A stretch of 64,000 nt of DNA from Scytonema sp. UIC 10036 (GTDB lineage Bacteria > Cyanobacteriota > Cyanobacteriia > Cyanobacteriales > Nostocaceae), in contig NZ_WJFC01000045.1 of NCBI RefSeq assembly GCF_009725235.1, forward strand, positions 10,665-74,664, given 5' to 3'. The notes beneath the pieces are model-generated. The model was not told the DNA's origin. It did not search any database and saw only the letters and a program-made list of their open reading frames with translations. Shown here piece by piece: positions 17,682 to 27,197 of this stretch. Position 1 is the first letter of the stretch. Each line of letters begins with the position of its first letter. Both the position numbers and the translations under genes were made by a program.

Positions 17682-18240
17682 TGTTAATCTCTTTTGGTTT
17701 CCAATCATGTAAAGGAGCAATACTCTTTATTATCCATTCAAGAACGCTTGGGGGAGCTTCGGATATCAAGATACCGGGATATACTGCTGTCCCCCATTCC
17801 GGATGGACTAATACCCGACACCTATTTTGAACGATCGCGTAGTGGAGTAAAGCTTTTACTGTTGCTGTATCGTCGTGATTTTTTTTCCCAGGACGGGAAA
17901 GTAAGGGGTAGCCCGTGCGGGGATCGACAAGATCTGTTTGGTAATTGCGATCGCGCAAATTAAATGCGACATCGCAGCCAAACCTCATAAACTTTTCTCG
18001 CAATCGTTCTTTTTCTGCTTCTATTTCTGGTGTTGTTTCCAGCAGTTCAAATCGTGCTTCTTGTAAAACAATCGCTATCCATAAAGAAAGCGGATTTTTC
18101 CAATCAGGGAATATCTGCTCGCGGTTGGTACAGATGTACTGACTGGGAGAATGAATTGAAATTTGAACAGATTGCCCCATATTACCAACCAAATGAATGG
18201 GGCTGACTCGTTCAAAAGTGTAAACTGTTGGGTAGCTCAC
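17650..18240 (-). CDS. MMADHC-like protein (methylmalonic aciduria and homocystinuria type D family)
   Basis: 196 aa. The C-terminal two-thirds carries the pattern of the vertebrate cobalamin-trafficking protein MMADHC: EKERLREKFMRFGCDVAFNL, then LVDPRTGYPLL, and near the end VHPEWGTAVYPGILI, matching the DPxxG and WGTxVxxG signatures. No transit peptide or signal is present. Bacterial members are known mainly in cyanobacteria and their function is not established; a nitroreductase-fold cobalamin-binding role is inferred from the family. It overlaps the DUF411 gene by 32 bp, implying translational coupling. Confidence 0.7.
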   Translation of the reverse strand: MSYPTVYTFERVSPIHLVGNMGQSVQISIHSPSQYICTNREQIFPDWKNPLSLWIAIVLQEARFELLETTPEIEAEKERLREKFMRFGCDVAFNLRDRNYQTDLVDPRTGYPLLSRPGKKNHDDTATVKALLHYAIVQNRCRVLVHPEWGTAVYPGILISEAPPSVLEWIIKSIAPLHDWKPKEINNAKTFFFLDS

Positions 18241-18505
18241 TTACCTTAATTCGTTTTTTTTACAAGTTTTTTCAATTCATATTTTTTTTGATGATAACTC
18301 TTTAATAGCGCAGAAAGTTATCAAATTCTTCTAAAACCCCAGTCCTTATATAAAATTTTTAATAAAAACTTAATTTTTCATCTAAACCTTATCTTTTCTT
18401 AACCTACTTCTACATCAATAATTTTGCCTTATCTATTTTGTAGGATCGCCCATTTCATACGGGCAATTTGGCGTAGAGACTAAGCATGGCTAGTCTCTAC
18501 AAAGA

Positions 18506-18712
18506 TTAATTCAACTTTAAGGCATTGACTGGAACTTCATCCCAAGAATCCACTGTTCGCAATCGCGCTACCCACCCCCATGTTTTTTGCGTCTCAGTCA
18601 AGTTTTGCTTAAAGGACTCATGGCAAGCTAACGCTTGGGATTCATCACAGCAAGCAATACAGGCATGGATCATGCCTGATGGATCTATTTGTTCGTTTAC
18701 CCAAATAGTCAT
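18506..18712 (-). CDS. Small conserved protein, 68 aa
   Basis: Begins MTIWVNEQIDPSGMIHACIACCDESQALACHESF and ends DSWDEVPVNALKLN. Four cysteines are clustered in the first half. I recall this as a small family conserved in cyanobacteria, sometimes mislabelled as a glycogen debranching protein. No function is supported. It lies just downstream of acsF on the same strand, with a 75-bp gap. Confidence 0.65.
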   Translation of the reverse strand: MTIWVNEQIDPSGMIHACIACCDESQALACHESFKQNLTETQKTWGWVARLRTVDSWDEVPVNALKLN

Positions 18713-18787
18713 TGTGTTTTTGATACTACATCCGAATTTAATCCCCCTTTAATTTACTCTAGGTTTACCCGGTATGCACGAAGTTTA

Positions 18788-19864
18788 TCAACAAACAACT
18801 TCCCGAGAAGATTCAGCGTTAATGGGTTTCATCAAGTAAAGCCGCAACAAATGCCCAAAGATTGAGAGTAGCTTGGGTAGCTTTTGGAAGAATTTGACAA
18901 TCTGCGGGCGATCGCTTCGCTCGATCAATGCCATTTTAAATTGGATGTCCGAACACTGCTCCAGGCGCTCAAAAAAATCTGGATGCTTTGTATTTAAAAT
19001 CACAGGAAACGCCCGTGCTGCGGTTTCATTCGTCTTTTCGATGACTTGAACGTTATATTCGTAGGGATTGATTCCAACCGAACGATAAAAAGCAGCCCGT
19101 TCAAGCACTGTTAAAGTATGGGTAGCAAATACAGACAAGAGAAAAAAACGGACCCACAAACGAGATTTCCAATTGTTCCACAATTTGGGTTGCGATCGCA
19201 GTAACGCTTTAAAGAAATCCCCGTGTCGATTTTCATCCTGACACCAGCTCTCAAAGTAACGGAAAAGAGGATAGAACCGCTTATCTGGATGGGACTCTAA
19301 ATGACGGAACATAAGAATATAGCGCCAGTAACCAATCTTCTCAGATAGGTAAACCGTGTAGATAATCCACTCTGGTGGGAAAAAAGTATAAGTGCGATTT
19401 TTTGTCAGATAACGCAAATCTAAAGAGAGATTGAAATCTGACATTGCCTTATTGAGAAATCCAGCATGGCGAGCTTCATCCCTTGCCATAAAATGAAACG
19501 CATCTGCCAAAATGGGATTTCGGTCTTTCAGTCTGCGCGATAACTCTTTAAAGAGAAGAAATCCAGAAAACTCAGATGTACACGAGCGTTCCAAAAACTC
19601 AATAAAAGAACGGCGCGTTTCTCCATCTATGTGTTCCCAACTCTGCTCAAACTCAGAATCACGGACAAAATGATGGCGGTTATAGTCAGCACGCAGTTCT
19701 TCCACAATAGCCCGTAACTCAGGCTCGTGTGCTGATATATCCATCTGCGCTACAGCCTCAAAGTCAGTGGTATAAAACCGAGGTGTTAACAATGTTTCCT
19801 TAACAGGCGCTTTAACACCGGGCTTAAGCAACTCAGGCTCCAAAGTATGAAGAGTCTTAGCCAT
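18788..19864 (-). CDS. acsF: Mg-protoporphyrin IX monomethyl ester (oxidative) cyclase
   Basis: 358 aa from the ATG at 19864 (MAKTLHTLEPELLKPG); an upstream in-frame start would add 48 residues unlike the family. The protein forms ring E of chlorophyll from Mg-protoporphyrin monomethyl ester using O2 and a di-iron centre. The iron ligands are visible in FSGFLLFKEL, DEARHAGF and DENRHGDF (two ExxH-type motifs). Cyanobacteria often carry two copies; the one beside heme oxygenase and hemN corresponds by context to the low-oxygen form (chlA-II type). Divergent from the heme oxygenase gene. Confidence 0.92.
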   Translation of the reverse strand: MAKTLHTLEPELLKPGVKAPVKETLLTPRFYTTDFEAVAQMDISAHEPELRAIVEELRADYNRHHFVRDSEFEQSWEHIDGETRRSFIEFLERSCTSEFSGFLLFKELSRRLKDRNPILADAFHFMARDEARHAGFLNKAMSDFNLSLDLRYLTKNRTYTFFPPEWIIYTVYLSEKIGYWRYILMFRHLESHPDKRFYPLFRYFESWCQDENRHGDFFKALLRSQPKLWNNWKSRLWVRFFLLSVFATHTLTVLERAAFYRSVGINPYEYNVQVIEKTNETAARAFPVILNTKHPDFFERLEQCSDIQFKMALIERSDRPQIVKFFQKLPKLLSIFGHLLRLYLMKPINAESSREVVC

Positions 19865-20409
19865 GAGAATATACAATTGATTAATGTTTTTAAAGTTATC
19901 TAACCATAATTTTTGATAAAAATCTATCAATTTTAAAATAATTTTCAAAAAAAATTTAGTAGGTAAGGCTATGCTGCACAAAAGTAGAATATGGTAGGCA
20001 TTGCCCACCCTACTTGATTTAAATCTACCTATTTTTAGTATAGAAATTCATCAATTTCTGGTCACTGGTCACTGATTACTGGTCACTGATAAAGTTATAT
20101 ATTTGAAAGAGTTGTGAACAAAGTTAAATGCTGTGATTGGCAGTGGTAATTGCTGATACAGTTTTGCTCATAACTGAAAAGAACGATTTGCCCCTAACTT
20201 TGAGATTAGCGACAAACTGCATTTAATTCCAGTGAAAAAATGCTTATTGAGTTAACAGGTGAGGAAGGGGCAGTATTAATAGAGGGGCAAAAAATTGCCT
20301 GATAAGGTGTAAAAATTCTGCGAAAGTCCTACCAGCTAACAGTTAGCAGCAAACTGTTAACTGATAACTGTTCAACAAATTGTGTATTTTTAACAAAACT
20401 GCCACAAAG
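19865..20409. promoter_or_regulatory. Divergent regulatory region between acsF and heme oxygenase
   Basis: 545 bp separating two head-to-head tetrapyrrole genes. It holds a TAGGCATTGCCCACCCTAC-type repeat (about 19990-20011), a TGGTCACTGGTCACTGATTAC tandem block (20059-20091), and AT-rich DNA. No regulator binding site could be identified with confidence, although a shared low-oxygen control region would be expected here by analogy with other cyanobacteria. Confidence 0.4.
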
Positions 20410-21120
20410 ATGAGTAGTAATCTAGCTCAAAAACTTCGCTGTGGAACACAACAATCTCACGCAGCGATTGAAAATATGGGATTCATGAAATGTTTTCTTC
20501 AAGGAGTTGTTGATAGAAGCAGCTTTGCCAATTTTTTAGGTAATTTATATTACATTTATGGTGAATTAGAAGCAGCATTAGAGGAGCATAAAGACCATTC
20601 TTTAATTAATTCTGTATATTTTCCAGAACTCAATCGTAAAGCTAATCTGGAACAAGATTTACAGTTTTACTACGGTTATGACTGGAGAGGACAAAGTTTA
20701 CCTCTAAAAGCGACTCAAAGTTACATAGCCCGGATTCGAGAATTGTCTGCTCGCGAACCCGTGTTATTAATTGGTCATGCTTATACTCGCTATATGGGTG
20801 ACCTTTCTGGGGGTCAGATGTTGCAAAAAGTTGCTCAATCAGTTTTAAAGCTTTCAGGTTATGAAGGCACATCTTTTTACAATTTTGAGCAAATTCCAGA
20901 TAAGAGGGCATTTAAGGATCGCTATCGTCAAGCTTTGGATTTATTGCCTGTAGATGAAGGAACGGCAGACAAAATTGTTGCAGAAGCTAATCATGCTTTT
21001 CTGCTAAATATGCAGATAGCGCAAGAATTGGAGGAAGGACTTATTAAAACCATTGGTCAAGCAATGTTTAATGCTCTCATCAATGGCAACAACTCTGGTA
21101 GTACTGCTAGTAGTTACTAG
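20410..21120 (+). CDS. ho: Heme oxygenase (biliverdin-producing)
   Basis: 236 aa from the ATG at 20410 (MSSNLAQKLRCGTQQSHAAIENM). Opens heme to biliverdin IX-alpha for phycobilin synthesis and heme turnover. The proximal His is H17 in QSHAAIE, and the distal helix motif HAYTRYMGDLSGGQ is intact. Length and helical composition match bacterial HO-1-type enzymes. Its position between acsF and hemN matches the ho2 position in the low-oxygen cluster of Synechocystis, so it is probably the second, microaerobic isoform. An upstream TTG at 20380 is in frame but gives an atypical N-terminus. Confidence 0.92.
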   Translation: MSSNLAQKLRCGTQQSHAAIENMGFMKCFLQGVVDRSSFANFLGNLYYIYGELEAALEEHKDHSLINSVYFPELNRKANLEQDLQFYYGYDWRGQSLPLKATQSYIARIRELSAREPVLLIGHAYTRYMGDLSGGQMLQKVAQSVLKLSGYEGTSFYNFEQIPDKRAFKDRYRQALDLLPVDEGTADKIVAEANHAFLLNMQIAQELEEGLIKTIGQAMFNALINGNNSGSTASSY

Positions 21121-21300
21121 TGGTTTACCACATTAATTCTGATAGGTAGATCCCCACTCTCGTTCCCAGGTTCTACCTGGGAATGCAGGTCGCGAGGCTC
21201 CGCCTCGCACTTCAGGTAGAGCACAGGAGGCGGAGCCTCTAGTAAGGCGTTCCCAGGCTGAGCCTGGGAACGAGGTGACAGCTGTTTAAGTAGGGTGGGC
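21121..21300. repeat. CTAGTGGT element plus GTTCCCAG palindromic repeat
   Basis: TAGTGGTTTACCACATTAATTCT is followed by CTCGTTCCCAGGTTCTACCTGGGAATGC, GAGGCTCCGCCTC, and AGGCTGAGCCTGGGAACGAG. A TAGGGTGGGCATTGCCCA copy follows. These fill the space between heme oxygenase and hemN; the hairpins could attenuate read-through between the two genes. Confidence 0.7.
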
Positions 21301-21349
21301 ATTGCCCAGCCACCAACCTATCCTTTGTACATCTATTGGAAGCACCTCA

Positions 21350-22732
21350 ATGGTTTTTCAAATTCCTGATGTTAAATTTGATTTGGATATCATCAAAAAG
21401 TATGATACCCCCGTACCTAGATACACGAGTTACCCACCCGCTACTGAGTTAACGGAAGAATTTACAGAGAGGGATTTTCAAACTGCGATCGCTGCCTCTA
21501 ATCAAAGAAAATCTCCTCTATCCTTATATTTCCACATTCCTTTTTGTCAAAGTGCTTGCTATTTTTGTGGCTGTAATGTTGTGATTTCTAACAACAAAAA
21601 TATTGCTAAGCCTTATGTGGATTATTTGGTTCGCGACATCAAAAAAACAGCTAGCTTAATTGATGCAGATAGAAGAGTGGTTCAAATTCATTGGGGTGGT
21701 GGAACTCCTAACTACTTGAGTTTGGAACAAGTAGAACATCTGTGGAAAAATATCACTTCACACTTTGATGTCAACCCTACAGCAGAAGTCTCGATAGAAA
21801 TCAATCCTCGCTATATTGATAAAAACTATATTTTCGCTTTGCGAGAAATTGGGTTTAATCGAATTAGCTTTGGAATTCAAGACTTTAATACTCAAGTTCA
21901 AGCAGCAGTTAACCGCATCCAACCGGAAGAGATGCTGTTTGACGTGATGAACTCCATTCAAGAAGCAAAGTTTGAAAGCGTGAATGTAGATCTCATTTAC
22001 GGTTTACCCCATCAAACCGTTGAGACTTTTCAGGAAACGCTCAGAAAAACCATCGCACTCAACCCCGATAGGATTGCGGTTTTTAACTTTGCCTATGTAC
22101 CGTGGCTCAAGCCAGTGCAGCAAAATATCTCACTTGATGCACTTCCAAAAGCAGAGGAAAAGCTAGAAATCCTCAAAATGACTGTTGAGGAACTTACAAA
22201 CCATCAGTACTTGTTTATTGGGATGGATCATTTTGCCAAACCTAATGATGAATTGGCTGTTTCCCAACGCGATCGCACCTTAAAGCGTAACTTCCAGGGC
22301 TACACCACCCTAGCACAAGCAGAACTCTTTGGTCTTGGTGCAACATCTATCAGTATGCTTGAAGATACTTATACTCAAAATCACAAGCAACTGAAAGATT
22401 ACTATCAAGCAATTGATAGAGGGCTTTTACCAACGAGCAGAGGCATTAAACTGACTCAAGATGATATCCTCAGACGGGAAATCATCATGTGTATCATGTG
22501 TCATTTTCAACTTTACAAGCAAGATATTGAACACAAGTACCACCTTAGCTTTGATGAGTATTTTGCATCAGAGTTAGAAGAGTTGAAGCGCTTGGAAGAC
22601 GATGGACTCGTTAGATTATCGAAAAACCATATTAGCGTTACAGAGATTGGTAGATTGCTAGTCAGAAATATTGCAGTTCTTTTTGATACACATGTGAAGA
22701 AGCAAGAAAAGAGATTTTCACGTGCTATCTAA
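21350..22732 (+). CDS. hemN: Oxygen-independent coproporphyrinogen III oxidase (radical SAM)
   Basis: 460 aa from the ATG at 21350 (MVFQIPDVKFDLDIIKKYD). Decarboxylates coproporphyrinogen III to protoporphyrinogen IX without O2. The YPPATELTEEF start is typical of HemN. The radical-SAM cluster CQSACYFCGC gives CxxxCxxC plus the extra Cys that separates true HemN from HemW. GGGTPNYLS, EINPRY and the C-terminal HemN domain (FSLYKQ, EEL..LEDDGLV) are present. It is the third gene of the acsF-ho-hemN group and would replace HemF under low oxygen. Confidence 0.95.
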   Translation: MVFQIPDVKFDLDIIKKYDTPVPRYTSYPPATELTEEFTERDFQTAIAASNQRKSPLSLYFHIPFCQSACYFCGCNVVISNNKNIAKPYVDYLVRDIKKTASLIDADRRVVQIHWGGGTPNYLSLEQVEHLWKNITSHFDVNPTAEVSIEINPRYIDKNYIFALREIGFNRISFGIQDFNTQVQAAVNRIQPEEMLFDVMNSIQEAKFESVNVDLIYGLPHQTVETFQETLRKTIALNPDRIAVFNFAYVPWLKPVQQNISLDALPKAEEKLEILKMTVEELTNHQYLFIGMDHFAKPNDELAVSQRDRTLKRNFQGYTTLAQAELFGLGATSISMLEDTYTQNHKQLKDYYQAIDRGLLPTSRGIKLTQDDILRREIIMCIMCHFQLYKQDIEHKYHLSFDEYFASELEELKRLEDDGLVRLSKNHISVTEIGRLLVRNIAVLFDTHVKKQEKRFSRAI

Positions 22733-22947
22733 ATGTAAAATTGCAAACCAACAGAGCTGCTAATAATTGAGTGATTTGTAGATTGTCGTTGCGAACCAAG
22801 CAGGTTAAAACTGAGTCAAAACTTTGTTTGGTAGAAAGTACAGCCAAAATAGTTAACTACACTTGGATGTGGTTTTCTTCCGGACAAGAGTATTAACACC
22901 TGGAAAATTTTTGCAAGCCAATCCACTCTCGCTCTAAAGTTACGCAG

Positions 22948-24234
22948 ATGAGATTACGTGTTCTATTACTCAGTGCCATCAGCATTATGCTGCTATCGTC
23001 TCCAGCCTTTGGAGCACGTTTGCAGTCTTGGCGCTTCGATCCGGCTAAAAATCAGCTCGACCTAACCACAGACTCTGGAGTCAGACCTCAAGCATTCCTA
23101 CTCAATAACCCAACCAGACTGGTTATTGACTTACCGGGAACTACTAAATTAAACGATACTACAGTTCGTAAAAGTTTTGGCTCAGCCGTTAGGGAGATTC
23201 GTATTGGACAGCCAGACGCCAAAACAACCAGAATGGTGATTGAATTAGCACCCGGTTATACCGTTTCCCCAGAAAACTCACTGGTTAAAGGAGATTCTTC
23301 CTCTCACTGGATAGTCAGATTTTCATCCATCGATCGCGCCACACCAGAAAATACGACATCCAGTGAAGAAAAAATTCCCATTGAAATCAGCAACGAATTC
23401 ACCTTTGCTGGGACTGTGCCACTCAACAAGGAAATGTCACAGATTTATCCTCAGGTCAAAAAATTGATGTCTCGTTACAGCTTTCTTTCACCTGGGATGT
23501 TTTTCCTCGATTTAGAAACAGGCAACTATTTAGATATCTATGGGGAAAAGGTATTTCCGGCTGCTAGCACCATCAAATATCCTATTCTGATTGCTCTATT
23601 TCAAGATATAGACGCAGGTAAGATTAAACTCAATGAAACTCTGGTCTTGCGGCGCGGTTTGAAGGCTGAAGCTGCAGGTTCAGGAGTCTTGCAATTTAAA
23701 CCAGTGGGAACCAAACTCAGTGTTTTGGAGACCGCCACTAAGATGATTACTATTAGTGACAATACTGCCACCAACATGATCATTGACCGTTTAGGTGGTA
23801 AAGCTAAATTAAATCAGCGGTTTCGGAGTTGGGGACTGCAAAATACTGTTATTCGCAATTTATTAGGTGATTTTAAAGGAACAAATACAACCAGCCCCAA
23901 AGATTTAGCAAGGCTGTCGGTCATGATAGATAACGACAAAATGCTCAGTAATACCAGCCGTGCCAAAGTTTTGGGTATCATGCGTCGGGTGCAGAACAGA
24001 AGATTGTTGCCATCCGGTCTTGGTAAAGGTGCGACGATCGCTCATAAAACAGGAACCTTAGGAATTATCCTTGGGGATGCGGGTATTGTTGAATTGCCCA
24101 CAGGCAAGCGTTATTTGGCAGGAATTTTTGTTAAAAGACCCTTTGGTGATACAAGAGCAAGGGAATTTATCAGTCAAGTTTCCAAACTTGTCTATGGCTA
24201 TATCAATCAACCAAAGTTAACCCAATCGCGCTAG
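22948..24234 (+). CDS. Secreted AMIN-domain serine hydrolase (class A beta-lactamase fold)
   Basis: 428 aa. A signal peptide (MRLRVLLLSAISIMLLSSPAFGA) is followed by an AMIN domain (about 25-125), which binds cell wall in periplasmic proteins. The C-terminal catalytic domain (about 165-420) has STIK at 207-210, SDN at 270-272 and HKTGT at 366-370, the full SxxK/SDN/KTG set. FFLDLETGNYLDIYGEKVFPAAS is typical of beta-lactamase2-type proteins. Unlike the protein at 4236-5864, the KTG is canonical. A cell-wall-associated role is inferred from AMIN; beta-lactamase activity cannot be excluded. Confidence 0.82.
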   Translation: MRLRVLLLSAISIMLLSSPAFGARLQSWRFDPAKNQLDLTTDSGVRPQAFLLNNPTRLVIDLPGTTKLNDTTVRKSFGSAVREIRIGQPDAKTTRMVIELAPGYTVSPENSLVKGDSSSHWIVRFSSIDRATPENTTSSEEKIPIEISNEFTFAGTVPLNKEMSQIYPQVKKLMSRYSFLSPGMFFLDLETGNYLDIYGEKVFPAASTIKYPILIALFQDIDAGKIKLNETLVLRRGLKAEAAGSGVLQFKPVGTKLSVLETATKMITISDNTATNMIIDRLGGKAKLNQRFRSWGLQNTVIRNLLGDFKGTNTTSPKDLARLSVMIDNDKMLSNTSRAKVLGIMRRVQNRRLLPSGLGKGATIAHKTGTLGIILGDAGIVELPTGKRYLAGIFVKRPFGDTRAREFISQVSKLVYGYINQPKLTQSR

Positions 24235-24246
24235 TGGTTCACCACA

Positions 24247-24477
24247 TTGATTTTGATAAGCACTCACCTCGTTCCCAGCCAGAGCCTGGGAACTCCGTTG
24301 CCGTTGCGTTCAGACGATGTTGAACCAGTGATAGATTTACAAACATTATTAAGCGAACTATATGACCGCGCTAGTTACGATCTAGTGATAGATTATAGCC
24401 TTGAGCCAGTGCCACCATTGTCAGAAGCTAATGCCACATGGAATGATGCTTGGTTGCGGCAGCAAGGACTTCGTTGA
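24247..24477 (+). pseudogene. DUF4058 family, C-terminal fragment
   Basis: From about 24293 the frame encodes PLPLRSDDVEPVIDLQTLL and ends WNDAWLRQQGLR, the C-terminal end of the roughly 250-aa DUF4058 family. The N-terminal three-quarters is absent; upstream lies CTAGTGGTTCACCACATT and GTTCCCAGCC repeat sequence (24232-24300), which supplies the apparent start. The gene was probably truncated by a repeat-associated rearrangement. Confidence 0.65.
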
Positions 24478-24578
24478 ATCTCCACACCAGTCGCATAACC
24501 GGGAAATTATCCAATAGAAAATTCCAAGCATCATTCGTGAGAAACGAGAAACTTGGTATCTGATACCAAATCCGGTTT

Positions 24579-24968
24579 TTAACATAAAAACAGACTATCA
24601 GTAGATCTGCCTTGTCTCGAAGCAAATTTTACTTGACTCTTCGCAAATCTTATTTGATTCTGAGTGAACATAGCCTTAGCTTGAACACGCTTAAATTCAA
24701 CTCTAGTGCGTAAAAGATCTAAATCGTTTTTTACCAATTCATCCGTCCGAGCGACAACTATTACTGATAAATCCCTGTCACAATTAACTTTAAGCTCACT
24801 TATTTTTAAATTATTTGCTGATTGTTCAATACCAAACTCATTTTTAGTACTACTTAGTAATTCATCAATTTTTTGTAATTGCTGCTCAATTATTTCGATG
24901 AGTTCTTGACTGCGTTTTTCTGGGTTAAAAGTCATCAGTTTTATCCAATCTTGACGATTTTTTAGCAT
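24579..24968 (-). CDS. Hypothetical coiled-coil protein, 129 aa
   Basis: Begins MLKNRQDWIKLMTFNPEKRSQE and is rich in Glu, Leu, Lys and Gln, with long helical stretches (about 20-45 and 75-115). The second in-frame Met (MTFNPEKR, about residue 12) is a possible alternative start. No membrane segment and no recognised family. Confidence 0.45.
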   Translation of the reverse strand: MLKNRQDWIKLMTFNPEKRSQELIEIIEQQLQKIDELLSSTKNEFGIEQSANNLKISELKVNCDRDLSVIVVARTDELVKNDLDLLRTRVEFKRVQAKAMFTQNQIRFAKSQVKFASRQGRSTDSLFLC

Positions 24969-25551
24969 TAAACATAAAACTTAACATAACCCCTTTTTTT
25001 TGTCTGTACGCTACCGAACCACACTGCTAATTTAAATCTAGAGAAATCTGAGTCAATTTAGTTTGCCTACGATTGCGAGGCTTTCTAGCCCTAAATAAAG
25101 CAACTGTTACTCTGATGAAAACTTCAGAACTGTGCTTAATATAACTTAAATTGTCAGAGCTTTTTCGGTAAGTATATGATTTATAATAGATGAGAATTAC
25201 GTAGAATCACTAGTACAAATCAGCGGAAATAGGGCAACCATTGGTAACAGACCAAAAGCTTACAATAAAAGCTTTTGCGCCTTCTACCCTCTGACCTTAT
25301 GTACTTCTGACGAATTGTACTAGCGAGCTGACTCCACATTGAGTCAAGACTCGAAGTTCTATGCGATCGGTTGTAACCGAAGCGACTAGCAGTTTTGGTT
25401 GGGGTTGTTGTTAAATAGATTCTAGATTCGTAATTTTTGACTTCAATTACGAATTACGAATTACGACTTACGAATTATCCTTGGTGGGCTGTTCTTCCGT
25501 GCTCTACTTCCGTGCAGTACTTATTGAAATCATTTTTTTGGAGAAATTTAG
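24969..25551. other. Intergenic, 583 bp
   Basis: No gene seen. It contains a short array of ATTACGAATTACGAATTACGA units (about 25445-25470, STRR type). A ribosome-binding-like GGAGAAA precedes the RTX gene start. Confidence 0.5.
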
Positions 25552-26463
25552 ATGGCTATTTTCACTGGTACAGATGCAGGTGAAGGTGTATATGGGACAT
25601 GGAATCCTATCAATACCGATGATGTTCTGTATGGGCTTGGTGGTAATGATGTTTTAAATGGTTGGGGAGGTAACGATACGCTTTATGGTGGGAGCGGAAA
25701 TGACTCACTCCTTGCTCACAATTTCAGTGGAGCAGATATCTTATATGGTGAAAGTGGTAACGACAGCTATACAATTGGTGTCGGAGATATCGTTATTGAA
25801 ACGGTAAACAATGGGATCGACTCGATTGACTTGTGGTATGAAGTAAGTGGCGTTTACACTATCCCTGATAACGTTGAGAATTTAACGGTTCGCGGTACTG
25901 CATCAATTATCGGAAATAATCTCAATAACACGATTACGGTTGTTGGCAATGACAATCGTTCAATTGATGGCAGAGATGGGAACGATAATTTGCAAGGGGG
26001 TGGCGGTGCCGATACTCTTATTGGTGGGAGCGGCAATGATTATATCAACGGTAACAACGGTAATGATGTTCTTATAGGAGGTATTGGAAACGATACTCTT
26101 TTCGGTGGAGGTGGCACCGATCTTCATGTCTTTGACACAGCAAGTGCGTTTTCATCTTCCATCGGAACCGATTCAATTGGAGGATTTACTGTTGGGACAG
26201 ATAAGATTGTCTTAGACAAAACAACTTTTAATGCTTTAACAAGTGTTACGGGTAGTGGTTTCAGCGTAGCTTCCGAGTTTGCTCGTGTAACGAGTGATGC
26301 TGCCGCATCTTCAGTCAGCGCACGCATTGTTTTCAACTCTGCAAATGGTAAGCTATTCTACAACCAAAACGGTATTGATGTTGGTTTAGGTAGTGGAGCA
26401 CAATTCGCGACAATATCTTCGGCATCATCTCTGAGTGCCGCTGATTTTGTAATACAAGCGTAA
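25552..26463 (+). CDS. RTX-type calcium-binding repeat protein
   Basis: 303 aa. Two blocks of GGxGxDxL nonapeptides are seen: about residues 28-75 (GLGGNDVLNGWGGNDTLYGG) and 143-190 (GRDGNDNLQGGGGADTLIGG). They are separated by a beta-rich segment with TIPDNVENLTV. These bind Ca2+ in a parallel beta-roll. The C-terminal region (FTVGTDKIVLDKTTFNALTS to ADFVIQA) matches the tail common in cyanobacterial RTX proteins exported by type I secretion without a cleaved signal. The exporter is not in the window and no enzymatic domain is present. Confidence 0.85.
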   Translation: MAIFTGTDAGEGVYGTWNPINTDDVLYGLGGNDVLNGWGGNDTLYGGSGNDSLLAHNFSGADILYGESGNDSYTIGVGDIVIETVNNGIDSIDLWYEVSGVYTIPDNVENLTVRGTASIIGNNLNNTITVVGNDNRSIDGRDGNDNLQGGGGADTLIGGSGNDYINGNNGNDVLIGGIGNDTLFGGGGTDLHVFDTASAFSSSIGTDSIGGFTVGTDKIVLDKTTFNALTSVTGSGFSVASEFARVTSDAAASSVSARIVFNSANGKLFYNQNGIDVGLGSGAQFATISSASSLSAADFVIQA

Positions 26464-26690
26464 GCTCTGAAGGAATAGTATTCGCATAAGTTTGCAGTAC
26501 TACCTGGTGGATGTAAAAAAGGACATTATCAGCGTGTATCTATCCAATCAAGAGTTTTTAGTAGCGCCTGCCATGGTGCGATCGCTTGCCATCACATTGA
26601 AATTTAAGCAGTTGAAGGATTGCTTTTGCGAGTTATTCGTCGTAGCATCAGATGTGTCATGGCGGCACAAATGATTCACAGCTCTACATC

Positions 26691-27140
26691 ATGTTTACAA
26701 GACTCGTACTCTTTCTTCTAGTCGCGCTCGGCGGAGCGGGTCTCGCAATTCAGATGGCTTGGAATGCACGTTTGCGAACGTCAACCGGCTCTCCGGTTCT
26801 CACCACGATGATCTCAGTGTTCGTAACTCTCCTTTCACTCGTGCTGTTGTGGATTAGCGGCGCAACCAACCGTGGTTCCATCCCCGCGTTTAATTCTGTT
26901 CCAAAATGGGCTTGGTTCGGTGGGGTTTTTGCCGCCTACTACCTTGTGGCGTCCCTAATCGCGATCCCAAAATTAGGAGCCGCAGTGGTTTTTTCTTTAG
27001 TTATTGCCGGACAGATGGTTGCGGCACTCATTTTAGATTCTACTGGCGCATTTGGCGTTGCCCAGATTTCCCTCAACACGTCTCGCGTCTTGGGAACGGC
27101 ATTATTGCTTATTGGAGTCATCCTCATTCAAAGACATTGA
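26691..27140 (+). CDS. DMT-type membrane protein (DUF606/YdcZ family)
   Basis: 149 aa from the ATG at 26691 (MFTRLVLFLLVALGGAGLAIQ). Five hydrophobic helices: about 3-20, 34-54, 70-92, 95-115 and 125-147. The pattern GGAGLAIQMAWNARLR, WAWFGGVFAAYYLVAS and PKLGAAVVFSLVIAGQMVAALILD is characteristic of DUF606, half-size relatives of drug/metabolite transporters that act as dimers. Substrate unknown. Confidence 0.82.
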   Translation: MFTRLVLFLLVALGGAGLAIQMAWNARLRTSTGSPVLTTMISVFVTLLSLVLLWISGATNRGSIPAFNSVPKWAWFGGVFAAYYLVASLIAIPKLGAAVVFSLVIAGQMVAALILDSTGAFGVAQISLNTSRVLGTALLLIGVILIQRH

Positions 27141-27197
27141 AAAACGCCCTAATCATGCGCTACAGCAAACCCGACCATCTCCCCTGAGAGCCATCAT

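Noticed and set aside
26492..26674. 60-codon frame between the RTX and DMT genes
   Set aside because: No start signal or family; runs into the true transporter start region.
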